Shown here: piece by piece, positions 36,699-47,900 of the stretch
Layout of the letters: every line of letters starts with the position of its first letter
How positions within the stretch are numbered: the first letter of the stretch is position 1
DNA from: Lewinellaceae bacterium
GTDB taxonomy: Bacteria > Bacteroidota > Bacteroidia > Chitinophagales > Saprospiraceae
Reading direction: 5' to 3'
Assembly: GCA_016712415.1 (NCBI GenBank)
Contig: JADJRC010000014.1
Coordinates: forward strand, 186,001 to 250,000
DNA: 64,000 bases
The notes under the pieces: model-generated
What the model was told of the DNA's origin: nothing
What the model saw: only the letters and a program-made list of their open reading frames with translations
The model's database searches: none
Program-made: the position numbers and the translations under genes

Positions 36699-38972
36699 TC
36701 AATACCCCGACACCGGCCGCACCACGCTCAACGGCGAATATGTACCGTCGTCGAACTTCACCGCAATGGCGTAGTAATAGGTCCGGAAGGGAATAAACTG
36801 CGTTTCCAGGTGCTCAAAGGCGTTGATGTGCCTGACATTGGGCGCACCCGCCTGTTTCAGGTTGAAATCGCCGGCGGCCAGGTGGCCTCCCGCGACGGCA
36901 GTAGCAGCACTGCCGGGCGGAGGGGTCGCCGCAAAGGGATCGGGGCCGCTGTACTGCCCGCCTTTCAGCACCTGCTGCCGGGCAACAAAAGCCGATTCGT
37001 ACAATTGATCCGGCTGAAACCCTCGGTAGACCGCAAAGCCGCTGACGCCGTGGGCGTTGTGGTAGTTCCAGCTCAACCGGATCGCCGCTTCGGACTTGAC
37101 AAACCGCACCTCGAACTGCTGCACCCCTTCCCGTGTGCCGCCGTGCCAGTTGGCGCGGAACACTTTGGAATTGCTCTCCAGTCCCGCGTCGTCGACCGCC
37201 TGCACCATGTAGTCGTAACTGTACTTTGGTTCGGCCGTGGTGTCGAGCCAGGCCACACTGGCCTGGTTGCCGAGCGAATCGAGCGTTTCGAGTGTGGTCC
37301 ACGCCGGTTCGTCTTTCTTTTTGCGGAGGATACGGTGCGCGTGCAGGTCGGCGCTGCGGCTGGGCGCGAACTCGACCAGCACCCCGGCGGACTGCGGTTC
37401 GGCTTTTTTGAGCACGGGCACGGCGGGTGGCACAATATCGGGCAGCGCCACGGCGCAGACCGGCGAGAAACCGGATGCGTTTTCGCGAAAATCGATGGCC
37501 TTGACCTTGAAGTATTTGCGCTCGCTGAGCATGGACAGGTTGACCTGGTAGCGGAAGACGGTGTCTTTGAGCCAGCGCGTGGTGGCCTGGCCATAGTTGC
37601 CGTCGGGCTGGTCGGCGACAAAGACCCGGTAGCCCATAACGTCGGCGTCAGGGCTGGGCGACCACCGGATCTCCAGCACGCCCTGTCCGCCGGCGGCGCT
37701 GCCGCTGACGGCTGCGGGCGGCGCAGGCGGGATGCTGTCCTGCGGCTGTGCCAGGCGGGGCAGCGATGCTACGCGGTTATCGTTGGCATCGAGCAGTTCT
37801 ACCTGGTAGTAGTTGGTCGGGAGCGGAGCGCCGTCCGTCCAGGTGCGGACGGCGCGGTTGATCAATCCTGCGTTCAATTGTATATACGGGCCTCCATGTG
37901 TCGCCGCGCGCAGGAGGTTGAACCCCTGTATGGCGGTTTCGAGCGAATCGGGGAATGTCCATTTGACCTCCATGCCGCCGGGCAGTTCCGTCACGGTACT
38001 GATCAAGGCGGAGGTCTTGAGCGGTGCGGGTATCCCCCTCAGACTGACGACGGGTGAAAACGGCCCGTCGAAGCCGAAGGGGGAATGCCCCGCGATCCTG
38101 AAGCGAAAGGTGTCGGTATTGTTGTCGAGCCGGGCGTAGTACAACATCTGCTTTTCGGGCTGGCCGTCGGGCCGGTCGGTGGGCAGCAGCGGCTCGGCGT
38201 TGATGCGCTCGAAAGGGCCGTTGTTGACGGCGCGCCAGACGTGGTAGCAAGCGTAGTGCTCAGCGCCGGCCTGCTGGTTCCAGCGCAGCATGGCTACACT
38301 GTCGCCGGCTTCGCCGTCAAATTCAAAAGGCGCCGGCGGGGCGTACGGATCTGCCGCTGCGATGCCAACCCGGCCTGCCTTGACCTGGTTGGCGCCCGTT
38401 TTTCCACCGGGACGGATGATATAGGCGTATTGGTAGCCGGGCATGACCGCCGTATCCCGGTAATACAGGTGTTGCATTTGGGCGGCAGGGGTGGATATAT
38501 CTGCCACGAAAAGACTCATGCCGAAGCGGTTCTCTTTTTCGCTGTTGATGTTGTGCGCTGTGATGATACCCTCGTTGTCGGGCGTGGCCACAGTAAAATC
38601 CTCCCCGTAGTATGCCCCTGCCGCCACGCCGACGATAGAATCGACCAGCATGGCGGCTTCCCATTCGCTTTGGGTTTTGGCGGGCAGGTGGATGTTGAGC
38701 AGCGAGGTAGCCTGGTCCTCGGTAGAAATCGGGCCGCCCGGGCCCTCGAGTGTCACCCGCACCAGGACGTAGCCGCTGTCGCGACACCATTCCCAGGTTT
38801 TGAAATTGGCAGGCGACCACCGCAGGGTAATCGAGCCATCGGAACGGTAAACAGCATTTGCCATTACACTAAGTGTATTAGGTCCGATGGTCTGACCAAG
38901 ACAAAGGGTGCCGGCAAGCATGAATACCAGCAGCAGGGAACTTCGGGCGCTGATACTGACAATGTGGTTCAT
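36699..38972 (-). CDS. Secreted multidomain fibronectin type III protein
   Basis: The ATG at 38972 begins a signal peptide (SSLLLVFMLAGTLCLGQ), giving 757 residues; the frame runs to 39068 but the added residues look non-coding. Repeated fibronectin III-like units appear, with conserved tryptophan/tyrosine strands such as MLRWNQQAGAEHYACYHVWR, GVLEIRWSPSPDADVMGYRVF and VLVEFAPSRSADLHAHRILR. No T9SS domain is seen at the C-terminus, which ends SPLSVVRPVSGY. The 3' end adjoins the next T9SS gene, so export of both as a pair is possible. Binding function is likely; no ligand can be inferred. Confidence 0.8.
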   Translation of the reverse strand: MNHIVSISARSSLLLVFMLAGTLCLGQTIGPNTLSVMANAVYRSDGSITLRWSPANFKTWEWCRDSGYVLVRVTLEGPGGPISTEDQATSLLNIHLPAKTQSEWEAAMLVDSIVGVAAGAYYGEDFTVATPDNEGIITAHNINSEKENRFGMSLFVADISTPAAQMQHLYYRDTAVMPGYQYAYIIRPGGKTGANQVKAGRVGIAAADPYAPPAPFEFDGEAGDSVAMLRWNQQAGAEHYACYHVWRAVNNGPFERINAEPLLPTDRPDGQPEKQMLYYARLDNNTDTFRFRIAGHSPFGFDGPFSPVVSLRGIPAPLKTSALISTVTELPGGMEVKWTFPDSLETAIQGFNLLRAATHGGPYIQLNAGLINRAVRTWTDGAPLPTNYYQVELLDANDNRVASLPRLAQPQDSIPPAPPAAVSGSAAGGQGVLEIRWSPSPDADVMGYRVFVADQPDGNYGQATTRWLKDTVFRYQVNLSMLSERKYFKVKAIDFRENASGFSPVCAVALPDIVPPAVPVLKKAEPQSAGVLVEFAPSRSADLHAHRILRKKKDEPAWTTLETLDSLGNQASVAWLDTTAEPKYSYDYMVQAVDDAGLESNSKVFRANWHGGTREGVQQFEVRFVKSEAAIRLSWNYHNAHGVSGFAVYRGFQPDQLYESAFVARQQVLKGGQYSGPDPFAATPPPGSAATAVAGGHLAAGDFNLKQAGAPNVRHINAFEHLETQFIPFRTYYYAIAVKFDDGTYSPLSVVRPVSGY

Positions 38973-39043
38973 AGGCTCATATTTAAAAGGTAAAAAAGGG
39001 GCGCATTGGGGAGGTAGGTAGGTTTGGTTATACTCTGACGGCG

Positions 39044-40657
39044 CTACAGTATCATTACCTTGATACATTGTATATAGGTTCCGGCAATGATCTGTGCTAC
39101 GTACATTCCTGCCGGCAAGGCAGTTACTGGAATGGTATGCACCCCTTTTATCATTTCTGTTGATTCGTAAACTATTGATCCGGCCGCGTTAAGCAGAGTA
39201 ATCCGGTCTGCCTCCCGATTTGGCTGCGTTATGGATATTTGCAAAAAGTCATGGGCGGGATTTGGCAAGACTTTGCATAAAGCCGTGCTCCATACCAGAG
39301 CATTTGTTCCCGTAGTAGTGTTTAATTTCCAGAGTTCACGACCGTGGATACCGTCGTCGGCAATGAAAAACAATTCACCATCAAGGAAAGTAAACGCCTG
39401 TGGATAGGAACCCTCCATTCCCGGCCGGATATCTGCCAAACGTATTGTGCCCGGACCGGAACCGTCGCTTTTCCAAAGTTCCCAATCGCTGTTGCCGGTA
39501 TAGGCGCGGAAGTAAAGGGCACTATCGCCGCCCAGGGTTAGTTCTTCCGGGGCCGAACTCAGGCTCCCGGCATTGATGTTTTTCAGCATGACCGTTCCAA
39601 CGGGCGTACCGTCGCTGCGCCAAAGTTCAAAGCCGTTGATGCCGTCGTTTGCGGGGAAGTACAGGTACATATCGTCACTGATGAATGAAGCAGGGTCATT
39701 GGAAGCCATAAAGACCGTGATATTCTTGAATTGTGCAGTACCTGCAAGTGTGCCATCCGTTCGCCAGAGCGTACTGTTGGCTGAGAAATATACCTTGTCT
39801 TTGAACAGGTGAAATTTCCAGGGGTCTGAGCCATAAAGCGGGTCAGGGTCGATTTCTTTGAGTTTAAACGTGCCGGCTTCTGTGCCATCACTTACCCAGG
39901 GTTCTTTGTTGGAAACTTCGTCGGCAGCAGAGAAGTAGAGTTTGCCATTCAGGGCTGTCATTTGGGTGATATAGGAGTTGCTTGAGGACGGCGAGATTTC
40001 CTTCACCCGGGAAGTGCCGCCGGGTGAACCATCGGTAACCCATAGTTCCATATCCGGACCTGTGAAATAGAGTTTACCGCCGAGTTCTGTGAGTTGGCCG
40101 GGGCTCAGGGAGAAAGAAAGGCCCGGGTCCGTTTCAATGGTACCGCTTTCGGTGCCGTCTGTTTGCCAAAGTGCTGGATTGCCATTGGATTTAGTGGCCG
40201 CAAAGAACAGGTGTCCGCCTGCTATTGCCATATTGCGGGGGTTACTGTTGCCCGACCCCGGCCGCAAGTCTTTCAGCAAATGGGTCCCGGCCCCGGTGCC
40301 GTCAGATACCCATAGCTCCTTGCCATCCGCGCCGTTGTTTGCAGCAAAATACAGCAGGCCGTTGAAATCAATGAAGCCGGAAATACTGCTCCCGGAAGTG
40401 CCGGGGTTGATGTCCTTTAATAATAAGGTGCCTGATGGGGTGCCATCAGAAATCCAAAGCTCAGAACCGTGCGATCCATCATCTGCGGCAAATATCAATT
40501 TGCCGGCGAATGGGATAATTTCAACAGGTTTACTGGAAAAAGCCCCTTCCGGAAAGGCGTGCGTGGTGGGGTTGAGGTCATGGATGATAACCGGCTGCTG
40601 GGCAGACACAGCAGTCGTGATTATCATCAGTTGGAGGGTAAAACAACTGATACGCAT
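39044..40657 (-). CDS. Secreted ELWxxDGT-repeat protein with T9SS sorting domain
   Basis: The 537-residue protein has a signal peptide (CFTLQLMIITTAVSAQ) and at least eight ELWxxDGT units, for example GSELWISDGTPSGTLLLKDI, GKELWVSDGTGAGTHLLKDL and FELWRSDGTPVGTVMLKNI, spaced about 50 residues apart. The C-terminal 80 residues are a T9SS domain (KVLPNPAHDFLQI to LPAGMYVAQIIAG). ELWxxDGT repeats are thought to form a beta-propeller-like or solenoid surface structure. It is followed by the fibronectin III gene on the same strand. Confidence 0.9.
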   Translation of the reverse strand: MRISCFTLQLMIITTAVSAQQPVIIHDLNPTTHAFPEGAFSSKPVEIIPFAGKLIFAADDGSHGSELWISDGTPSGTLLLKDINPGTSGSSISGFIDFNGLLYFAANNGADGKELWVSDGTGAGTHLLKDLRPGSGNSNPRNMAIAGGHLFFAATKSNGNPALWQTDGTESGTIETDPGLSFSLSPGQLTELGGKLYFTGPDMELWVTDGSPGGTSRVKEISPSSSNSYITQMTALNGKLYFSAADEVSNKEPWVSDGTEAGTFKLKEIDPDPLYGSDPWKFHLFKDKVYFSANSTLWRTDGTLAGTAQFKNITVFMASNDPASFISDDMYLYFPANDGINGFELWRSDGTPVGTVMLKNINAGSLSSAPEELTLGGDSALYFRAYTGNSDWELWKSDGSGPGTIRLADIRPGMEGSYPQAFTFLDGELFFIADDGIHGRELWKLNTTTGTNALVWSTALCKVLPNPAHDFLQISITQPNREADRITLLNAAGSIVYESTEMIKGVHTIPVTALPAGMYVAQIIAGTYIQCIKVMIL

Positions 40658-40703
40658 GTGATGAAGCTAGGTTTGATGATGTCCAAAAACGGCAGACAAA
40701 AAA

Positions 40704-41240
40704 TTATTTTTCAGGTTTTTCTTGATCTCTGTCCGGCCTGTCAGGCCAGAGTTCGTACATTTCAGTATACACTTTTGACAGTTCGTTTAATTTCAATTCC
40801 GGGTATTGCTGGTCGTAGTCTTTTGCGATGTTTTGGATGAATTTTGGGTGTAGGAGGTTATGGGGTAAAATATGTTCATCCAAATATTTTTTATAATTAG
40901 AAGAACAGAAACGGTTCTTAAAAATGGCATTTCATCATCCTTAACAAATCATCATTTTTTAATACTTATACATAAATTGATTATAGACAAAATTTCATCA
41001 TAACATTTTACTAGTAAGGCATAATATATCGGACTAATCTCGGATTCAGGCCCCTTCGTTTTAATTAGAAAATTTCTACGTTTTTCTTGTTTTTGATTAC
41101 TATCAAGAGACGCCCAAGATTCTTTAATAATTTCATTTGTAATAAATCTGAATTCATAAAAATTTTTTTGTACTAAAGGCAGAGCCTCATTTAGTTTACA
41201 TAAGCCTCAATTTATCAAAAGTAGATAAAATATTTATTTT
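40704..41240 (-). pseudogene. Unrecognised small gene, frameshifted; candidate immunity gene for the ART toxin
   Basis: Two coherent minus-strand frames are found. One (about 41215-40975) reads KLNEALPLVQKNFYEF, RFITNEIIKESWASLD and SPIYYALLVKCYDEI. The other (about 40931-40704) reads KYLDEHILPHNLLHPKFI and LSKVYTEMYELWPDR and stops at 40704. They join through an indel near 40950, giving a cytosolic, largely helical protein of about 165-175 residues with no signal peptide. The 5' end is unclear; an ATG near 41230 is followed at once by a stop. It lies directly downstream of the secreted ADP-ribosyltransferase gene on the same strand, the usual place for a toxin immunity gene. I recognise no family. 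Confidence 0.4.
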
Positions 41241-41368
41241 ATGCTACATTTTCAGAAAACTCACCAGTTGTATCCATGACTTAAGAAGGTGTTATTCATT
41301 AAAAATCATGAACTATTTCAAAAGACTTAGTACAGCAAAGTCATAGGTTATATTGTCCAGAGTCTAAT

Positions 41369-41473
41369 AAATCAAATTGGTTTAGCCGAAAACGTGAACC
41401 ACGATTCAATTTCACATTGATTTTCAATACAATGAAGTTCTGTAATTTCTTAAATTCAAAGAGTTCCAGTATG
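41369..41473 (+). repeat. MITE-like repeat, diverged full-length copy
   Basis: Reads AAATCAAATTGGTTTAGCCG through the shared ATTGATTTTCAAT palindrome to GAGTTCCAGTATG. It matches the 104-bp family in order and spacing but has lost its perfect ends. It lies between the ART toxin gene and the candidate immunity gene. Confidence 0.6.
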
Positions 41474-41596
41474 AGATTTAAGGCATGTTAGAAAGATTCA
41501 AGATTGCTTATACCTGCAATATCAAAATTTTATAATTCTAATATCTTTATTTAAAAATTCCCAAAATTAGCCTGCAATAAAAATGTAAAACAAAAA

Positions 41597-44500
41597 CTAA
41601 TCATTTATTTCCTCCATTATAATTATTTCTCTTATAAGGGAGGCCCAATATGATCCACAATATCCTTTACTATAAATTTTTTATTAGTTTTTATAAAGCA
41701 CTTCTTCTTCACCCTGGCTGCTGTTATTAACTCAACATATTTTCCAGATTTTCAGGGTATGATTGTAATCATGACATTTCCTTTGTTTCTTTTCTAAACT
41801 GATCCGCTTTGTCTTTGAAATACTTGTAGATAAAAATTTTTTATACTCAACTACTTGATCTTTTACCCAATCCCTAGATATTTCTGATTCTTTTTTACCA
41901 AGCCCACGATAAACCACACCCATAGTAATCCGGCAATTTTGACAATGCAACATTTAAACCACTCTTAAACTCAATGAACTCACTCGTAAGAATAAATCCT
42001 TCTACCCCTTCTAATGCTAAGTTAAGATTTGAATAATAATCCGTTGTATAAAACCTTATCAACGCATGTTCAACCAAACTACATCCATATCCAGAAAATG
42101 CCAGGGGCGTTGGATTCACGTCTTTAAGAAAATCATCTATCGTTTGCAGGAACCCAAAATTAATCCTCAAATGTACTAAATTTCCTTTAAATGCCTCATC
42201 CCATGCCTTCATATATTTTTTGCCATCGGCAAATTCATTTATGAAGTTATTCGGGGGCTGAGAATTCGCGTCTTCAATGAATGCTTTGACCTTAGCCGGG
42301 TCGGTAATAATACCTTGCGGAGCAAACACCTCCTCGAATGCCTCATAGAAGGCTTCGCAGGTGTATGCAGGCATGCGCTTTACGAAAACCTCGAATTGCT
42401 GCATAGAAACACCCGGTACCTGGCCATCTGCAATTGCATGCCAAATTCTACTTACAGAAACCCAGTTGGTCATCTTTGCCTGGGCATGATCAGGCAAGGT
42501 TCCAAGAAATACATCATGCTCTCTATGTTTCCCTTCCCCTATAGTTCTCTTCCATGTATTGTAAGCATCTCCAAAATCATCGTTGAACATTTTCATCTTG
42601 TTCTTTACCGTCGCCCCAACATTTGCAAGATTCCCGGATGCGTTCAACAACCCCTGACCAGAAAAAATATCAAAGAATGCATTCGTTAATAGCCTAACAA
42701 AGCAATGGATTTTTTCCTCCTGACATTCAGCACTCTGGATACAGTCGACGGTTTGAGTGTATTGGCCAATGATCAGATTAAGCGGATTGACCAACCCTTT
42801 CAGCATTGCCTTTTTGGTATTACCATCAGCAGGAATAAATTCTGTAGCGATATTTAATAATCCAATAAGTGTCCAGGTCAAACCATTTACACGATCCAAA
42901 CACCCGTCAATTACCCCTACAGCTGCTCCAGGCATGTCAAATAAACAAGGGTCGGTGGGTTGTGGATGCCATGCTCTTTTGGGAAACTCTTGCTTTGCGA
43001 CCATCTCGCATAGTACCATAAAACATTCTTCCAATATTTGAGGTATAAGACTAAGGTCAAATTCTGCAGGATTACGTAACCCTATCCTCCACGGGTCTTC
43101 GTCCCCACAAGTAGAACCGAATCCTCCGGGTATTAAGTTTTGATTTGGCGGATATTCGCTTTCATCCAATGTTGCATTCTCGTAAGCCTTTAATTTAGAC
43201 ACCTCTTCGAGGGTTCTTTTTAAAATATCTTCCATTGCCGTCTTGATGGCAGCAATAGAATCCGGGTTTGTTATACCATAACCTGGATTAAGCTGGCTCA
43301 TTACATCATCTGACAATTTCACATCATAAAAGAGTCTGTCGGAGCATTGATCATAATACATCCATACAGCAGCGCCGGCGCCGATTGGCTCCGTTAATTC
43401 ATAATCACTTCTTGAATCAGAAAACTGATCATTATTTGTACCGCATCCGGAAGCAAGAATAAACTGCATATCCAATCCGTGGCTTGCTGCAGAAAGAGCG
43501 GCTTCCGTACATGCGTTTATTACATCATTATCGGCATTTTCAAAATTATTATACCAGGTCACGTGTCCATTGTTTCCGGGAATTGGTAACTCCGGACCAT
43601 AGAATTCGTATTCCGGGAAGTTAACCCTAAGATAATTATTCCCATTCCCCCCGCTGCTCTGTCCATAGTCACACCCAGATACAGCGCCGGGAACAGGCTC
43701 CTGATCAGCAGTCAATACGTAGTCCATTAGATACCCAATACCCGTTTTTACATTATTGAGGGAAGTCTCTATTCCACCAGCCAATAAACGGTTAACCAAT
43801 AAGTCTTCATCATCTGCTGAAAGGGTACGGGACGTAGGAAAGCAATTATCTGGAGAAGGGGTGGTCCCTGCGCCAAAATCGACCAATACCTGCGAGTATA
43901 AATTACCGCCTCCAGATTTTTCTTTAGGCTGTGCTATAATTAAAATATAGTCATTGCCGATTGTACTAATAACCTGGTCTTTCAAAGATTCTGCATCCAA
44001 GTCTCGTGTATGAAGATACTGGGCATAAAACAACAAATTGGTGCAAAAAGTAGACTTTGCTTGTCTCAATGCGCCTTGAATCTCTTGCATATCCAAAGAT
44101 TGCCCTCCCAGATAAAGATTTGGCATTGCAATTTGATCATCCAAGTCTGCAACCATATTTTCCTGACAATCTTCCAAGGACTGGACGGGATCTCCTCCTC
44201 CATAAATCCTATTTAAAACCTGATGTATAAGGCAGTAATATTTAACATTGTGCGGTTGCCAAGGGTCCTGAAATTGCAGCCCCTGCCAAATACCATTGGA
44301 TGAATTACCGGAGGAGTTTGCAGTATATCCTGATGTGTTGTATGAAAGCGCATCACCTGGCAGTATTTGAATTACTTTAGAATGGGGGTCATTGACCTTA
44401 CACCAGATATCGCTCCCATTAAACTCCGGCCCCTTCCAATACCCTTGACCATCAATAATGACATATTCTAGTCTGGGACATTCCTGCGATAGGATCAGGA

Positions 44501-44690
44501 CATTTACCTTTTCGCCCTTGTCTGTAAGCAACCGGTTTAAATGCTCCTGGATATTTGACACCATAGCAGCAGTAGGAAACCCGCTGGAAGCATTATTGGC
44601 ATCAATATAAATTGTTGCTTCATGCACATTTATCTGTGCTGATGCAAAAAAAGATACATTTATCAAGAGCAGTATGCAAAGGTATTTCAT
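41597..44690 (-). CDS. Large secreted protein ending in an ADP-ribosyltransferase (R-S-E) toxin domain; frameshifted at the 3' end
   Basis: From the ATG at 44690, 931 codons run in frame after a signal peptide (ILLLINVSFFASAQ); the central region is unassigned. The open frame stops at 41895 after KLPDYYG, but the next frames complete an ADP-ribosyltransferase fold. YTTDYYSNLNLALEG and KSGLNVALSKLPDYYG lie in the first frame. VVYRGLGKKE (catalytic Arg) and FLSTSISK (Ser-Thr-Ser) lie in the second. SGKYVELI, then GEEEVLYK (Glu-X-Glu) and a terminal KDIVDHIGPPL segment lie in further frames up to about 41597. All R-S-E landmarks occur in order and spacing. At least four indels are needed, so the gene is either degraded or contains errors. 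Confidence 0.7.
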
Positions 44691-44724
44691 GGTAGTGCTC
44701 GAAATTTAAATGGTTGTTCTAAAT

Positions 44725-44788
44725 GTACAATGGACTTCCAAGTCCGTTCTGATTATGCTGTTTTGACGGATTTGGAAATCCGTCGTAC
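44725..44788. repeat. Paired REP-like palindromes
   Basis: GTACAATGGACTTCCAAGTC on the left and GACGGATTTGGAAATCCGTC on the right form two palindromes of the GGACTTCCAAGTCC family with a short spacer. They lie between the stop of the 2321-residue gene and the start of the toxin gene; nothing else is seen in 44691-44901. Confidence 0.8.
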
Positions 44789-44901
44789 AAATGCACAAAA
44801 TCTAACGGCATGACGTATTTGAAAACCTTCAAATGACACCTTATAAAGGTCAATATGAACAGCTTTCTAATCGAACAAACTATATGTGCAGTTACTCATT
44901 C

Positions 44902-47900
44902 TTAAGGCTTTATTATCTCAATGACTTTGCTTGTTGTCAAACCATGTCCAGGAATGCTGTATTTCAGCATTACTTGAAATTTTGTACCGCTTGAAGGCGA
45001 CGGCATATCATTGTCAGCAATAAATTTTAAATATGGGTTTCCCTCAAATGCGCACTCGGAAGTGCAACAACCTTGTTGTGCAGAATTCGCACAGCATAAT
45101 GTAAGGTTTGAGCATCCAGACCCGGAATTGCCATACCAATTAAGCCCGCTACATTTAAGCATTTTATAAGACAGCAGGTCCATTTTCATGTCTCCCCACA
45201 TGGTATTAAATGCATTAAATGATGTGAAATCCAAATGTTGAATAATCGATCCTGAGTTTACCATAAACCGGCCGTCTACATCAACGCGCAAGATTGGCAT
45301 ACCCAATGGCTCATCAAATCCTATATCTGATTCAGAAAAATTATTCTGATCGAAGCTATTATATGAGTTCGTAAACTGACTCAAATAGCATTGTTCGCTT
45401 TCGCTGACTGTCTCCTTTTGATAATTATAGATTAACTTCAAATATTGCTTATTGGAATTAAACCACGGAGTATTAGACATATTGAAGGTGGTATTGACTA
45501 AGGCCGTTCCATCATCCCCACCATAAATCTCATAAAAGTCCAATGGCTCAATCAACGTTGAAACAGCCCTTATCCACCCAGTTGAATAGTTTATAACTTG
45601 CAAATTTTGTTTTAATGCTTCGACTTTGTCTGCAAAGCAATTAAACTGGCTGATCCTAAATTGGCATTGATACAGTACTGGCGGAACAATTGGCTCAACA
45701 TCCTCTTTAGTATTAATATCGACAGATAAACTCTTATTAATAAGTTGTAACCGATAAGCCCTATCGCTTTCCAGGTTAGCAGGAAGCACAAACTCAACCT
45801 TACGATCCGAACTGTTGTACACGAATGGGAAATCAATAAAACTATCGTCTTCAAATTTTGTAACACGCATAGTGCGTATATACCCAGAAGGCACATTTTG
45901 AAACAGTTCAGGCTGTCCAAATTTCAATTTAATGAAACCCTTGTTACCTGTATATTCTCCTTTATAAAAACTATATTGACCATCAATTGGATAAGCATGT
46001 TGAATATTATCAACGGGAATTATTTTCGGGGCATCTCCTGTTTCAAAAGCGACCTCTTTCTCTTCGTATTTAAAAATGTTGCCATTTTTTAATACCCTGA
46101 CTTTTATTTTAAATATAAGCCATTTATTAGAGGGCAATTCATTTACCGGTTTTACCTCAAGCGTTGTTTTCTCCTCCAGAAGATTTTCCTCATCGCTTAA
46201 TACAAGGCCATCATTTACAATATGAGCAAACTCAATTTCTGCCCTCCATACGTTATTTCCATCATTTAGATTTTCATTCACCGGGACTGTAAATACGGCT
46301 TTGGGTATAGTCAGTGTATGAACCCCCTGAATACTATCAATCGGGTTAAGTTCAGCAATTATTTCCTGGTCAGCCCAAGGGTCACTTCCTCCTTGCATAA
46401 TACATTCTTCGCCAAGCTTAAATTCAAACCTGCAGTTCCCTTTAACTAACCCACCTAATATTCTATATCTACCTCCGACCGCACCTCTTGCAAAAAATGG
46501 ATTGGGGAACTTGGCTTGTAATGCAGCAGCGGCGGAAAGGCTCAGTATTTCAAAGCGCCTCGTTTTTCCCCAAAGACGAACCTTAATTCCCACTTCTCCT
46601 TTTACATAAGCCCACAATTGCCCCGACGCATACCATCCGTTAATACCAAGCGGTTGACCGTTATTATTAGCGCAAGTAGCGTTCCCATAATCCTGCACCA
46701 TCAAATCGAAACCAAGTCCCAGGTCTAGCCGGGCATAAAAAATCAAGAAATCTATATCCCCGGTACTTGCATCAAATCTCATTCCGGTAGCAAATCCATT
46801 CCCGGTGCGCCTAAGTGCCTCATTAGCTACTATATTACCCAGACCGGAAAGGGTAGCAACATTTCCTGGCAAGCCCGGGAATGTTGGTATGTTTTTACCA
46901 ATATCAAAGTAAAAGGCAACCTGAGCAATCGTTATATCCAATTTTGGAATTGAAAAATTCACAAATACCGGTTTCTTGGGAGTGCCGACATTTATAAACC
47001 AGTAACCAGGCATAAGCATAAGTTCAGCCTCACCCTCTCCTTCCAATATTCCAGCAACATTTACGCTTACTTTGAAATTTCCATGGAATTTTTTTGCTTC
47101 AAACTCATATGACATATACACGAAAGCACAAATCTCAGTAGGGACATCTGGAGTTCCTTCCTCTTCATACTCAGGCGGTGCAGTAAAATCCGGTTCATAC
47201 ATAAACAGCCCTGTTCCCTTAAAAAATATGTTATCTATGCCTCCATTAGAATAAAAGCTGATTCCAAATGTAGCATTGACATTAAATGCCTCTTCTTTTG
47301 CCAAAGCCATGACAACCGTTGCATGTACGCTTGCCCCTTTTGATTCGTTCGGGGCATAAACCAAATTTGACATAGAGGTTCCCAGAGCAACAGAAGCCGG
47401 ATCGATATTTAATATGTTTGCAGGTAATCCGGTATCTAAATCACCGATAATTTCCATGTGATATGAGGCGCCACCTCCAAAACCGACAAGTTGTAAAACA
47501 CCTACGCCTATACCAGGATTAAACCTTGCCAATGCGTCAATCCTGAAATACTTAAAGTCACCTGTATTGCCAAATAGCCCTGAGGCCGCAACCTCGACAT
47601 CAATACCTTGGAAGTCTACAAAGACTTTGCCTGAAAAACCCCTGCCCAAAATAGGATGAGGCTGCTGTTGACCAAAAAACGAAAGATTACCATGCACGCG
47701 ATCAACCCCCGGGAAGCTTGCATCAATACTGACATCATCAACTATAAATCCATCATATACCCATCTCTGCCTGCTATTTTGAGTTAACAACTTACCCGCC
47801 ATCTGGAATCCCCCATCTACCATCAGAAGCCCAATAGCTCCATCTACAATAATTAAACCTACCCGGAATCTCAAATTAGCCCTATTGTCATCGCTCTGTA

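Noticed and set aside
36693..38057. A 454-codon plus-strand frame over the fibronectin III gene
   Set aside because: The minus-strand frame has clear fibronectin III units and a signal peptide; the opposite frame has no recognisable features.
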